Shown: positions 51,694 to 61,374 of the stretch, piece by piece
Layout: each line of letters begins with the position of its first letter
Position numbering within the stretch: position 1 is the first letter of the stretch
NCBI GenBank assembly: GCA_003599415.1
Contig: QZKB01000108.1
Span: 1 to 62,554, forward strand
Reading direction: 5' to 3'
Source: Ignavibacteriales bacterium
Lineage (GTDB): Bacteria; Bacteroidota; Ignavibacteria; Ignavibacteriales; SURF-24
Length of the DNA: 62,554 nt
Position numbers and translations under genes: made by a program
Notes under the pieces: model-generated
Told to the model about the DNA's origin: nothing
The model's input: the letters and a program-made list of their open reading frames with translations, nothing else
Database searches by the model: none

Positions 51694-53128
51694 AAAAAAT
51701 CTCCCGGAAGATTATTCCGAAGCAAAAAAAATTATTAACAATAATCCCCTGCCTTCTGTTTTTTTCGGTCTTGATGAAAAGATTTTATTTTACAACAAAT
51801 CATTTAAAGGCGAAAATAAAAACGTGAAAGTGAAAGGTCAGAACGCTTTCAGCTTTTTTTCCATTCCCCCTGAAGACATAAAGAAAATTTCTCCAAGAAA
51901 TCCCTACCGGTTTATTGGCAAGGAAAACACTGAATATATAATTTCCCCGTTCCTTGAAGGGAAAAAGAAAGTCGGGTATTTTCTTTTTTATCACTCACGC
52001 TTAAATCCGGAACTTGAAGAAAACATTCTTCAGTCGCAGAAAATGGAAACCATAGGTAAGCTTGCAAGCGGAATGGCCCATGATTTCAATAATCTTCTTT
52101 CAAGCATTTTCGGAAGTTTGAACCTGTTAAAAAGAAAGCTTGTAAACAGGGAAGACGTTAAATATCTTGTTGAAAATATTGAGAGCTGTTCAATACGTGC
52201 AACAGATCTTACAAAAGGACTTTTAAATTACGGAAAGCCAACCCCAAGAAGAAAAACACCGGTAAACCCGGCGGATTTGCTTAAAGAGCTTTTAAGGGTA
52301 GTAACAGAAACCTTTCCAGAACAAATTCAAATAATTTCCGATATACCTTCCGGCCTCCAGAATATAATGGGCAACTCAACTGAAATTTACCAGGTGCTTT
52401 TAAATTTATGCATCAACGCCAAAGAAGCCATAAAGAATAAAGGTAAGATTACCGTCGAGGCAAGAAATATTCTAATTGATGCAGATAACCAACAGCAGCA
52501 TTCTTTATTGGCTCCGGGGAATTATGTAAGATTTTCCGTCATCGATACCGGCGAAGGGATTTCCGAACAGAACCTGAAGAAAATTTTTGAACCGTATTTT
52601 TCTACAAAGAAAAAAGATACAGGAAGCGGGCTTGGATTATATGTTACTTACGGAATAGTAAAGGCACATAACGGGCAGATTGACATAACAAGCAAAATAG
52701 GCGAAGGGACGCGGTTTGACATCTATATTCCATCTTACGAAGAACCGACCGAGGAAAATATTTCAACTGCAGAAAAAATAATTGTCCTTGCAGATGATGA
52801 AATTATGCTTAGGGATTTGCTTGCCGAGTTACTTGAATCTTATGACTACGAGGTTGTTTGCGTTCAGAACGGGGCAGAGGTTTATAAGGTTTTAACCGAG
52901 GAAATTAAAGCCGATTTATTAATAATTGATTTTAATATGCCGGAGATGGATGGATTAACATGCATAAAAAATCTCCGTAAGACAAATGTAAGAACCAAGA
53001 CAATCCTTTCTACCGGGAGTGCAACCGCAGCCAACGATGCTGAGATAAGCAACCTGCAGATTGATGCCGTATTAACCAAGCCATACGAGTTTGAGCAAAT
53101 GCTTGAAGTCGTTAGGAAATTAATCTGA
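51683..53128 (+). CDS. soluble hybrid histidine kinase with C-terminal receiver
   Basis: The 481-residue cytoplasmic kinase has a small PAS-like N-terminal domain (about 20-110). The HisKA region carries the phosphorylated His in 'GMAHDFNNLLSSIFG' (about 132), and the ATPase domain (about 215-345) shows N-box 'LLNLCINAKEAI', G1 'DTGEGI' and G2 'GSGLGLYVTYGI'. The C-terminal receiver (about 357-481) has Asp in 'LLIIDFNMPEMDG' and Lys in 'LTKPYEF'. It has no transmembrane segment, so it senses an internal signal. It is translationally coupled to the sigma-54 regulator and ends in a 9-base convergent overlap with the next gene. Confidence 0.93.
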   Translation: MSRKKNLPEDYSEAKKIINNNPLPSVFFGLDEKILFYNKSFKGENKNVKVKGQNAFSFFSIPPEDIKKISPRNPYRFIGKENTEYIISPFLEGKKKVGYFLFYHSRLNPELEENILQSQKMETIGKLASGMAHDFNNLLSSIFGSLNLLKRKLVNREDVKYLVENIESCSIRATDLTKGLLNYGKPTPRRKTPVNPADLLKELLRVVTETFPEQIQIISDIPSGLQNIMGNSTEIYQVLLNLCINAKEAIKNKGKITVEARNILIDADNQQQHSLLAPGNYVRFSVIDTGEGISEQNLKKIFEPYFSTKKKDTGSGLGLYVTYGIVKAHNGQIDITSKIGEGTRFDIYIPSYEEPTEENISTAEKIIVLADDEIMLRDLLAELLESYDYEVVCVQNGAEVYKVLTEEIKADLLIIDFNMPEMDGLTCIKNLRKTNVRTKTILSTGSATAANDAEISNLQIDAVLTKPYEFEQMLEVVRKLI

Positions 53129-53803
53129 TTTTTCTTCGCCTTCTTTTTTTTCAAGATCAACCATTTGTATGTCGTTTACATAAGGCGAGAAATTAGGGTT
53201 TCTTATTGTCTTAAATTTTTCAAGAACATTATTTATATCGCGGGCAGCAGTTTCAATAAATCCAATTCGTTTAAGTACAGCCTCCCGGTTAATTTCTTCT
53301 TTGCTTATTTCCCTTCTTATTGCTGCAGAAGAAAGATTAATTAGTGTGAGCGGTTGTTTAATTTCATGATTTGCCGTAACAACAGTAGCCGCAAACGTAT
53401 TTACTTTTTCAAGCTCCAATAATTGCTTTGTGGTTTCTCTTAGCTTCAGGGCAGATCTTATTCTTGCAAGCAAATCGGTTTTGTTTACCGGTTTCTTAAT
53501 ATAATCGAATGCTCCCGCCTGTAATCCTTCCTTAGTTCCTTCGGCATCCGTTTTACCTGTAACAAGTATTACAGGAATATCTTTGGTGGCCTGTGTATTA
53601 ACTATTGTGCGGCACACTTCAAGTCCGTCAACATCCGGCATCATTATATCAAGAAGTACAAGATCAGGCTGATCGTCAAATACTCTTTGTAATCCTGTCT
53701 TGCCGTCATACGCGGTTATTACTTCATATCCTTCTCTTTCGAGCCTGTCTTTAAGAAGGAATACGCTGTCCGGATGATCATCAATAACCAATATTCTTTT
53801 CAT
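53120..53803 (-). CDS. receiver-DHp protein lacking an ATPase domain
   Basis: The 227-residue protein has an intact receiver (about 1-120): acidic pair in 'VIDDHPDSVF', phosphoacceptor in 'LVLLDIMMPDVDG', Thr in 'ILVTGK' and Lys in 'YIKKPVNKTD'. This is followed by a HisKA-like dimerisation helix pair whose H-box reads 'ANHEIKQPLTLINLSSAAI' (His near 146). After the DHp helices there are only about 30 residues and no ATP-binding domain. It could take phosphate on its His from a kinase or pass phosphate between proteins as a phosphotransfer/adaptor protein. It is the last gene of the minus-strand operon and overlaps the kinase gene by four bases. Confidence 0.88.
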   Translation of the reverse strand: MKRILVIDDHPDSVFLLKDRLEREGYEVITAYDGKTGLQRVFDDQPDLVLLDIMMPDVDGLEVCRTIVNTQATKDIPVILVTGKTDAEGTKEGLQAGAFDYIKKPVNKTDLLARIRSALKLRETTKQLLELEKVNTFAATVVTANHEIKQPLTLINLSSAAIRREISKEEINREAVLKRIGFIETAARDINNVLEKFKTIRNPNFSPYVNDIQMVDLEKKEGEEKSD

Positions 53804-56800
53804 TTTACCTCAATAAAGGTTTGTCTTGAAAATATTTTTTCAACCTTGGCTGTTAGTTCTTTAACATTAACCGGCTTAGGTATAAGATCGTCAAATCCGT
53901 TTTTAATAACAACATCCCTGTCTTCAAGCATTGCTTTTGCAGTCATTGCAAATACGGGAATAAATTTCCAGGTCTTATCATTTTTAATTCGCTTAATGGT
54001 TTCAAAGCCATCCATTAATGGCATCATAATATCAAGCAGAATAAGATCCGGCTTAATTGTTTTAAGAGATGAAAGACATTCGAGCCCGTTCTTAGCATAG
54101 GACACATCGCTGCCGGTTCGTTTTATCATTTCACCTACAGTAAATAAAGTATCTGCGTCATCATCAACAATTAGAACCTGCTGCCTTTTACCGTTTATGC
54201 CCGGTTTACTATTGATTATTTCGGAATTAGTCTCTGCCTTCGATTCAATCCAAATTTCAGAAGTATCTTCATGCGGCAACCCGTCTTCTAAGTGCAATCG
54301 ATCCCTTATAACTTTTAAAACATCAATTGGAAAATTTTTGGAATAGAATGCCGTCTTTACAAGATTCTCATTCAGCTTTTTGTATCCTTCCGGGGAAAAC
54401 TCCGGTGGAATAGAAAGTACAACGGGAATTTTTCTAAGTACTGCGTTTTCTTTTATCGTCTGCAATAGTTCAATTTCGTTTATAATTGAGTTGCTAAGTG
54501 TTACAAAGATAATATCCGGCCGTATTTTAGCTATTGTTTTTGCGGTATCATAATCCTTTTGGGCAAAGATAAGATTAATAGATTTTTCTTTAATCGCATC
54601 CTTAAGGGCCCTGAATTCAAAACTGTCATCTTCAATTATTAATACATTCTCAATGTTTTCACCAGTCAACCTGTTATATTTATTAACACAAGCAGAAAGA
54701 TTTTTTTCACTTACCGGCCAGGAGATATATTCAAAAACCGGCAAACCATATCCTACATTATTTGCTTCATTAATCATATAAGAAATTATAGGTTGGTATA
54801 CCTCATTATGATTTTTTACAAGCTTCTGAAGGGCTTTCCAACCAGCAAATAAAGGATCAGTAAGGTTTAACAATACTGCCTGGGGGTGTATTTCAAGGCA
54901 AAGCCCGTCAATGTTTTCAGGTTCATCTGTAAATAGAACCTCATATTTTTTTGATAGAAGATATTCAGTTATAAATTTTCTGTTTTCTTCGGAATCATCC
55001 GCAAGAATAATTTTACCTTTCCCGGTCTCGCCAAACAAATCCGGCTGTTCTTCCTGTTTTTCAGCAACAATATTCACCGGTAATGTAAGTTTAAAAATAG
55101 AACCTCTTCCAACTTCACTTTCACAGACCAGTGTTGCATTTATTAATTCCGCAAAGCGTTTGCTAATTGCAAGCCCCAACCCTGTTCCGTTGTATTTTCT
55201 TGTTGATGACCCATCTATCTGCCTGAACTCTTCGAAAATAACACTAAGGTTTTCCTGTGATATACCAATGCCTGAATCAACTACTTCAAAATGAAGAATT
55301 TCTTTATTAACAATTTTGCTCTTTAGAACAATTATACCTTTCTCCGTAAACTTAACAGCATTGCTTAAAAGATTAAGAATTATCTGAAGTAATTTATTCC
55401 TGTCTGTCAATATTATCAAATCAGTTTTTTGTTCATTATGAATAACAAAGTTCAGGTTCTTATCTTTAATCAGCGGTGAGATATGTCCTTCAATTTCAGT
55501 TATGAATTCTCTCAGACTGAACTCTTCATTAACAACATCAACTTTACCGGCTTCGATCTTGGAAAAATTAAGAATGTCATTAATCAAACCGATAAGGCGA
55601 TTACCGTTTCTTAATATAACATTCATCCTTTCCCTATCAGATGGAGTAATTGATTTTTCATCTATAATTAATTGAGATAAACCGAGTATTGAATTAAGAG
55701 GTGTCTTAAGTTCGTGGGACATATTAGCAAGGAACTGGGATTTTAAAACCGAGGCTTCAATTGCTTTCTGTTTTTCTGTTTCAAGTTCTTCTGCTTTTTC
55801 TTTTAACTGATTATGCAGTTCAAGCAATTCTTTATTCTGGTTGGATATCTGTTCATTCTGGCGCTGGTAGTCCTCGTTCAGACGTTTAAGTTCGCCAACA
55901 AAATTTTCCAATTGCCTGAATGCCACAGCATGGCTAAGTCCGATTGCCAATTGTTCTTTAATATTCTCAAGGTATTCTTTTGCTCTTTCGTTCCTGCTTG
56001 AAATAGAAACTAGCTCAAGCACCGCAATAATTTTTTTATTATAAATTATGGGGAAGATTAAAATATATTTAACATCAAGCTCAACAAGTCCGGATTGCAG
56101 CTTTGGAAAATTCTTATCGAAAACCAGTTCTACTATTTCTCCTTTTTCAACAACGCGCTGGTACAGGTCTATATTCTGCGAATCGCTTACAAGTTCCTTT
56201 TGAATTCCATATGTTGAAATTGTACTCAGCTTTTTATCAATTACAAGCGATAATCTTCCCGCGTTTACACCAATCGATTTAATAATTTTTGTAAGCGCTG
56301 CTTCTGCAACCTCGCTTAAAGTTGGGTTCTGATTAATCATTGTAATGAATTCAGAGTATTCATGTAAGGTGATCTCTTTTCTCTCAAGTTCATCCAGCAT
56401 ATTATTAAATGCTGCACCAAGAGTGCCGAGCTCGTCATTGGAAACCATTTTAACACGCTCTTTAATATCGCCCGCTCTAATTTTTTCCGTTGTTTCACTT
56501 AACTGCCCTATTTGTTTACGCAGCTTTGCCGTAAAAATCATAACAAGAATAAGTGAGAGTGAAATACCCGCGATACCTATAATTATAAGCAGATAATTAA
56601 TATTAGAGCGCAGTTCGGCAGCTTCCGGTAATTTTGCAAAAACTATAAAACTTATTTTGGGATTTGCAATTGGGAAATCAGATGGGTTGTAGAACGAGGC
56701 GTAGAAATCAGCCTCGTCAAGTTCGTCGGTAGATATATCAAAATTATTTTTTACTTCCAGTTCTTTGGAAGCACTTATAATGCTGGGGATATAATTGTTG

Positions 56801-57339
56801 TTTTGCTGTTCGTTTGAAATTGAAACGGGTACATTGTTAAACAGTACGGCAACTTCGGCCCTAATTTTTTTAGATAAATTATCAAGAAAAGAATTTGTAA
56901 TCAATTTACCGTAACAGATTACAACACTATCGGACAGTTCCGACTTTATTAAAATTGCATTGGGATTTTCCTTTATGAACTTTGACAGGTTTGCATAATC
57001 ATAATCAAAGGGAATATCCGATGAAATAAAATAATAGCCGGGAATAATTTCGTCTGAGTTTTTAACTTTGAATAAAAAATCAATGCTTGTCTTTTCAAGG
57101 TTGGGCGCAGTGTTAAAATCTTTTTGAGATTTTAAACTCAGGTAGTCTTCTTCAAGTTCTTGTACAACAGCCTGTAAATTAAAAACAAAATCATTGGCGC
57201 TATTAAGCAGTGATTTCGTTTGCTGAAGAGATATAAGTTTTGTCGTTAAAGAATAATAAACAATAGTTGAGCTGGAAAATACAAGAACTACTACAATAAA
57301 GTTGATGAGTAAAATTCTAAAACTAATCTTCATGTTCAA
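53800..57339 (-). CDS. large membrane hybrid histidine kinase with three receiver-like domains
   Basis: The 1179-residue protein has TM1 (about 9-30), an extracytoplasmic sensor (about 31-245), TM2 (about 248-270), HAMP (about 272-322), GAF (about 335-485), a coiled coil, HisKA with His in 'NMSHELKTPLNSILG' (about 546) and an ATPase domain (N-box 'LNLLSNAVKF', G1 'DSGIGIS', G2 'GTGLGLAISKRF'). Three receiver-like domains follow. REC1 (about 775-890) has Asn at the phosphoacceptor ('AVLLNLTDP'), and REC2 (about 896-1015) has Thr ('IIFVTLSN'). REC3 (about 1053-1165) is intact ('LILLDIMMPLMDG', Lys in 'LIPKPVNV'). It overlaps the CheY-like gene by 17 bases. Confidence 0.93.
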   Translation of the reverse strand: MNMKISFRILLINFIVVVLVFSSSTIVYYSLTTKLISLQQTKSLLNSANDFVFNLQAVVQELEEDYLSLKSQKDFNTAPNLEKTSIDFLFKVKNSDEIIPGYYFISSDIPFDYDYANLSKFIKENPNAILIKSELSDSVVICYGKLITNSFLDNLSKKIRAEVAVLFNNVPVSISNEQQNNNYIPSIISASKELEVKNNFDISTDELDEADFYASFYNPSDFPIANPKISFIVFAKLPEAAELRSNINYLLIIIGIAGISLSLILVMIFTAKLRKQIGQLSETTEKIRAGDIKERVKMVSNDELGTLGAAFNNMLDELERKEITLHEYSEFITMINQNPTLSEVAEAALTKIIKSIGVNAGRLSLVIDKKLSTISTYGIQKELVSDSQNIDLYQRVVEKGEIVELVFDKNFPKLQSGLVELDVKYILIFPIIYNKKIIAVLELVSISSRNERAKEYLENIKEQLAIGLSHAVAFRQLENFVGELKRLNEDYQRQNEQISNQNKELLELHNQLKEKAEELETEKQKAIEASVLKSQFLANMSHELKTPLNSILGLSQLIIDEKSITPSDRERMNVILRNGNRLIGLINDILNFSKIEAGKVDVVNEEFSLREFITEIEGHISPLIKDKNLNFVIHNEQKTDLIILTDRNKLLQIILNLLSNAVKFTEKGIIVLKSKIVNKEILHFEVVDSGIGISQENLSVIFEEFRQIDGSSTRKYNGTGLGLAISKRFAELINATLVCESEVGRGSIFKLTLPVNIVAEKQEEQPDLFGETGKGKIILADDSEENRKFITEYLLSKKYEVLFTDEPENIDGLCLEIHPQAVLLNLTDPLFAGWKALQKLVKNHNEVYQPIISYMINEANNVGYGLPVFEYISWPVSEKNLSACVNKYNRLTGENIENVLIIEDDSFEFRALKDAIKEKSINLIFAQKDYDTAKTIAKIRPDIIFVTLSNSIINEIELLQTIKENAVLRKIPVVLSIPPEFSPEGYKKLNENLVKTAFYSKNFPIDVLKVIRDRLHLEDGLPHEDTSEIWIESKAETNSEIINSKPGINGKRQQVLIVDDDADTLFTVGEMIKRTGSDVSYAKNGLECLSSLKTIKPDLILLDIMMPLMDGFETIKRIKNDKTWKFIPVFAMTAKAMLEDRDVVIKNGFDDLIPKPVNVKELTAKVEKIFSRQTFIEVK

Positions 57340-57703
57340 GTTCTTTTTGCAATACCTTCCTAATCGTAATCAAAAGTTCATCAAGGTCATACGGCTTACT
57401 AATAAAATCGTTTGCACCCATTTTGGCTGAATCGATGGCGCTTTTAACATCTGCATAAGCAGTAAGTACAATAACCTTAATGTTAATGTTCATTTTCTTC
57501 AGTACTTGCAAAACATAAAAACCGTCTTTACCGGGCATCTTCAGATCAAGAAGAATCAGATCAACCGGCTTACCGGATAAAAGTATTTTAAGCGCATCAT
57601 CGGCATTGTAAACTTTATCCGTAAGATATCCGATCTCGCTCAGTTCTTCAGAAAGAACATCACAAAGTTTTACATCGTCATCAACTATTAAAATTGATTC
57701 CAT
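57323..57703 (-). CDS. single-domain CheY-like response regulator
   Basis: The 126-residue protein is one receiver domain: acidic pocket 'ILIVDDDVKL', phosphoacceptor in 'LILLDLKMPGKDG', Thr in 'VIVLTAYAD' and Lys in 'FISKPYDLDELL'. There is no output domain, so it acts by protein contact or as a phosphate relay. It lies 7 bases after the secretin gene and overlaps the hybrid kinase gene, placing it in the pilus operon. A role in controlling the pilus machinery is likely by context. Confidence 0.93.
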   Translation of the reverse strand: MESILIVDDDVKLCDVLSEELSEIGYLTDKVYNADDALKILLSGKPVDLILLDLKMPGKDGFYVLQVLKKMNINIKVIVLTAYADVKSAIDSAKMGANDFISKPYDLDELLITIRKVLQKELEHED

Positions 57704-57710
57704 GTTTATC

Positions 57711-58946
57711 CTATTTTAACTCAGGGGCCGCGTTTGATTTATATAATTTTATTTTCTCTTTGTTTTCGTCTATCGTTTTCTGTATATGATCTTCACTTCT
57801 AACCATGCGCTCTCTTAACGTTGGAAGCAGCTCAACTTTCACCAAAATTATAACTTCTTTTTTTGTGGTTGTAACCTTATCGCTTCCGGTAAGATATCTT
57901 ATTCCAAGCACCCACCATGGCAAATCTTTAAGGAAAGGAATGCCGGTTCTTTCAACTGTCTCGTCATTAACAAAGAGACCACCGATAACTGTTTCTTCAC
58001 CATTCAGTAAAAGAATCTGAGTGTTGGCGCTCGTCCTTTTTATTTCGGTTGAAAGTTCCGAAGGTGTTGCCGAACTTCTGTCTACCATTAAATCAAGCAA
58101 AATATAATCAATATTATCTTTTTTATAAATATGCGGCGTTACTTCAATAATCGAACCGGTGGAAAAGAATTTGTCAACAAGGTTTCCTGAAAAGTCCCTT
58201 GTTTTAATCGAGAAATCAGAACCAATCTGAATTCTTCCCTTATAATTATCCTTAACAGTAACGGAAGGGCTTGCAATAATTTCTCCGAGATTCTCGGTTT
58301 CAAAAAACTTAAACGCTCCGGTTACATCTCCAACATAATCACCAATATCAAAAGTACCCGCACCGTTAAACACGGCGTTTGTTTCCTGCTGTTTATTTGC
58401 AGTAGAGCTTGATGATTCATCGGAGGTTTGCGATTCAATGAAATTTTTTATGTCTCCACCAAAACTAAACTTATCACTGGAGAAAAGGAATTTCCAGTTA
58501 ATTCCTCTTGCTCTCATTTGACCAACGTCCCCTTCAAAAAAGACAGTGGAAATTTTCACTTCTCTTGTATCGATATCGGTATAAGAAGGATCTAATTTCT
58601 TTTCTTCTCCTTCAGTCCGTTTCTTTACTATAATTACATCTTCTCCTTCTTCATAAGTATACCCTGCATACTGAACAATAATTGCCAATGCTTTTTTGTA
58701 AGGCATCTTGTCAATCTGTACACCAATAGGAGTGTTTGAAGAAATAGTAGATACTATTCTTTTCCCGGCAGACCTTTCGCTTATCCTGTTAAGTATCGCA
58801 ATTGCCTGATCAAATGAAAGATTTTCTGAAAGCGTTACAAGCTCATCAGGATTAACATACTGGCTCAAAGTTTTTTCAGTTACATCTTGCGCCATAAACG
58901 GAGAAGCTGACAGGAGCAAGATAAAAAATAAAATTAATTTTTTCAT
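57711..58946 (-). CDS. short secretin (PilQ/GspD-like outer-membrane channel)
   Basis: The 411-residue protein has a signal peptide (MKKLILFFILLLSASPFMAQ), an STN/N0-like domain at about 35-110 ('LSFDQAIAILNRISERSAGK', 'MPYKKALAIIVQYAG') and a secretin domain over about 215-395. The family signature is visible in 'IIASPSVTVKDN', 'IIEVTPHIYKKDNIDYILLDLMVD' and 'LLNGEETVIGGLFVNDETVERTGIPFLKDLPWWVLG'. At 411 residues it is much shorter than typical PilQ because it has few N domains and no AMIN domains. It should form the pilus or pseudopilus outer-membrane gate. It overlaps the PilO-like gene by four bases. Confidence 0.9.
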   Translation of the reverse strand: MKKLILFFILLLSASPFMAQDVTEKTLSQYVNPDELVTLSENLSFDQAIAILNRISERSAGKRIVSTISSNTPIGVQIDKMPYKKALAIIVQYAGYTYEEGEDVIIVKKRTEGEEKKLDPSYTDIDTREVKISTVFFEGDVGQMRARGINWKFLFSSDKFSFGGDIKNFIESQTSDESSSSTANKQQETNAVFNGAGTFDIGDYVGDVTGAFKFFETENLGEIIASPSVTVKDNYKGRIQIGSDFSIKTRDFSGNLVDKFFSTGSIIEVTPHIYKKDNIDYILLDLMVDRSSATPSELSTEIKRTSANTQILLLNGEETVIGGLFVNDETVERTGIPFLKDLPWWVLGIRYLTGSDKVTTTKKEVIILVKVELLPTLRERMVRSEDHIQKTIDENKEKIKLYKSNAAPELK

Positions 58947-59839
58947 TTTATTTTCTCTTTTTGATTTTCTTCTTTTTGTAATTCGAGATAAACTTTTTCA
59001 ATTATTCCACCCTTGTTAAGAATGAAATTAACTCTGTTCTTGGTGTAATCTATTTTTGTTAAATAACCAAGGTATACCTGGTCACCTTCCCAAAGCATAA
59101 ATGTATTACCTTTTGTATCGGATATGAATGCGCCGTCGGGTAATAAGGCCAGCAGTTTTGAACCTTCTACTTCAAGCAGTTCTTCTGTGTTAGGCGGTAA
59201 TTCATTTCTTATCAGAGGATAAAAAACATCATACATTTTACCCGGGCTAAGATTATTTTCCTTAAGGTTTGCCGTAGTAAACCGGTCATTATCGGCAAAA
59301 TAAACGTTTACCAAAAAATCAAAGTTTACAAGGTACATCGGAATGCCGTCTGAATCTACTGCTATACTTGTTGATAAACTTCCTTTCTGGATTTTTTTAA
59401 GTTCTTTACTCTGCTCAATAGCATAAAGCAGCCTGTAAATATCATTAAACTCACCGGTACCGGTTATTTTATAAGTGTAGAAATTAAAATCTTTTTCTTT
59501 TTTCACTTCCTGGAACTCAATATCAACGTGTGTTTCTTCGGAAAAGCTATACCCAACCGTATTCACAAAATTGTAGAACTGGGATTGAGATAACGTTTGC
59601 GGAATATTGAATTTCCTCTTCGAAATTATTGAATCCAACACAAGCGCTCTTTCTTCAACATCCTTTAAACGAACTTTGAGCTCCTCCGTATTGTGCCCGC
59701 TTTTCTTTAGCCTTATAAGTTCTTTGTTGTTCTTGTCTATTTTACCTTTTTGATATACAAAGCTGAATAGCCCGCCGACTAAAACAATCAGCACAAGTAC
59801 TCCAACAAGGCCAAGTGTGTTTTTTAATTTACGACTCAT
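58943..59839 (-). CDS. PilO-like protein with a C-terminal PilP-like domain
   Basis: The 298-residue protein has one N-terminal transmembrane helix (about 9-30), a coiled coil (about 32-75) and the ferredoxin-like PilO fold (about 85-190: 'YNFVNTVGYSFSEETHVDIEFQ', 'YKITGTGEFNDIYRLLYAIEQS'). After a linker comes a small beta domain (about 220-290: 'ALLPDGAFISDTKGNTFMLWEGDQV..GYLTKID') resembling the PilP/GspC-type homology region that contacts the secretin. Separate PilO and PilP proteins thus seem fused. It aligns the inner-membrane platform with the secretin. Four-base overlaps join it to both neighbours. Confidence 0.78.
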   Translation of the reverse strand: MSRKLKNTLGLVGVLVLIVLVGGLFSFVYQKGKIDKNNKELIRLKKSGHNTEELKVRLKDVEERALVLDSIISKRKFNIPQTLSQSQFYNFVNTVGYSFSEETHVDIEFQEVKKEKDFNFYTYKITGTGEFNDIYRLLYAIEQSKELKKIQKGSLSTSIAVDSDGIPMYLVNFDFLVNVYFADNDRFTTANLKENNLSPGKMYDVFYPLIRNELPPNTEELLEVEGSKLLALLPDGAFISDTKGNTFMLWEGDQVYLGYLTKIDYTKNRVNFILNKGGIIEKVYLELQKEENQKEKIK

Positions 59840-61374
59840 TTTTTATCCCCCTCAATATTTAACAAATCAAAGGTAAGATCAAATTTATAAGCCGTACTTT
59901 TTCTAAGAGCTTCGTATTTAATATTTCTTAACAAGGACGCATTATATGAATCAGCAAATTCGGTAAGAACATTCCGGGCCATTCCATAACCGGTAACCGT
60001 AACTTTTCTGTCCTGAGCTGCAGATATCGAAGTAAGCCACATACTTTTTCGTCCGCCAATAAAGCGGGACATATCAGCAGTCATCTTGCCCCACATTTCG
60101 GAACCAATGGAAGCGGAATCGAGTATAGCCTTTGCCGCATCAAAACCAACAATTCTGTTTTCAAAATAATTAATCTGGTCTAATATTTTTTGATTGGAGC
60201 GCTGAATATCTTTTAACTCCGTTATTTGCTTGTTAAGCTCGCTAATCTGTTTGCTGTTCTGAAGTATGTGATAAGTAAAGTACAAAGCAACTGCAAATAA
60301 TATCGGAAGCATAAGGTAGCTGTGCCAGCCGAACTGCAGGAATTTCTGTTCTTCCTTTACATAAGAAGGAAGAAGATTAATTCCTTTATATTCTTTACTT
60401 AATTCATCAAAATATTCATGCGCTACTGCAATAGGAACACTGAATGAGGATATTTTATTTTTAACTTCTTCATCAACCTGGCCCAAATCTATATCATCAA
60501 ATTCAAGCCTGCTTACGTTAGCTTCGGGGAACGTACCATAAAACGACAGAATAAGATTTTCTGAATCATCTTCACCGCATAAGATTACATTATCAAGGCG
60601 GGGTATACCGCCGTTTTCCATCTCTAATAATATTTTAGAGAAGTAAACATCATACGTGTGAAGATTAAGTGTGCCAACGTCAAGCGTAGTTCCAATATGT
60701 TTAAGTTTTCTTCCCTGCAGAAATATTAACTTGCTGTATTCTTTACCGATATAGACTATTAATGAATAATCATCGGGGAAGAACTTTTTCTTTTTTGCCA
60801 CATAGTAAGCAAGTGTAACCTCTGCGCTTTTAACGCTTGGAATTTTATAATATCTTTTTCCATTAAAGCGGGCAAGGTTACCAATCATATTTATGCAATG
60901 GATCTCGCCGTCAACAAATATCGAAAGTAAGGCGCCGCCTGCAAGTTCCGTATATCCAAGGTTATCTCTGGCTACAGAAACATTCTTGGATTTCTGGATT
61001 TCTTCTATAATTGCATCCTGAAGCTTTGCGGGGTTTGTTTCCTTCGCTCCCTCGTAAACATGATAGTGAATGGAAGGCTCTGTAATGGCCGGTATAAACT
61101 CGCAGTTTGCTAATTTAATATTAGCAAGTGCATTATTAAGCAAGCCTTCGTTAGAAACTGATGCTGAGCTGTCAGAACTCTTGTCAACTTCCAGCAGTGA
61201 AATATCATTCACTTCAAGGCTAACGTTGGCAACGGCATCCGCCTGAATAGCTTTAGGACGAAATACATCGAAATCCGCTGTACGCAAAAGTTTAATCTGA
61301 TCTTTTTCTTTTGCTACAACAGCAACTTTTACATCGGTACCTTCGCAATATGTACAAATTAAAGGTTTCATCAT
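59836..61374 (-). CDS. PilM-PilN fusion protein
   Basis: The 512-residue protein has an N-terminal actin-like PilM region (about 1-335; 'VYIGKEYSKLIFLQGRKLKHIGTTLDVG' and 'LDNVILCGEDDSENLI' are the recognisable ATPase-fold pieces). A transmembrane helix follows (about 338-360, 'LMLPILFAVALYFTYHIL'), then a coiled coil ('ISELNKQITELKDIQRSNQKILDQI') and a C-terminal PilN-type domain (about 425-505). In most type IV pilus operons PilM (cytoplasmic) and PilN (membrane) are separate. Here one polypeptide spans both sides. The start ATG overlaps the stop of the ATPase gene. Confidence 0.8.
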   Translation of the reverse strand: MMKPLICTYCEGTDVKVAVVAKEKDQIKLLRTADFDVFRPKAIQADAVANVSLEVNDISLLEVDKSSDSSASVSNEGLLNNALANIKLANCEFIPAITEPSIHYHVYEGAKETNPAKLQDAIIEEIQKSKNVSVARDNLGYTELAGGALLSIFVDGEIHCINMIGNLARFNGKRYYKIPSVKSAEVTLAYYVAKKKKFFPDDYSLIVYIGKEYSKLIFLQGRKLKHIGTTLDVGTLNLHTYDVYFSKILLEMENGGIPRLDNVILCGEDDSENLILSFYGTFPEANVSRLEFDDIDLGQVDEEVKNKISSFSVPIAVAHEYFDELSKEYKGINLLPSYVKEEQKFLQFGWHSYLMLPILFAVALYFTYHILQNSKQISELNKQITELKDIQRSNQKILDQINYFENRIVGFDAAKAILDSASIGSEMWGKMTADMSRFIGGRKSMWLTSISAAQDRKVTVTGYGMARNVLTEFADSYNASLLRNIKYEALRKSTAYKFDLTFDLLNIEGDKK

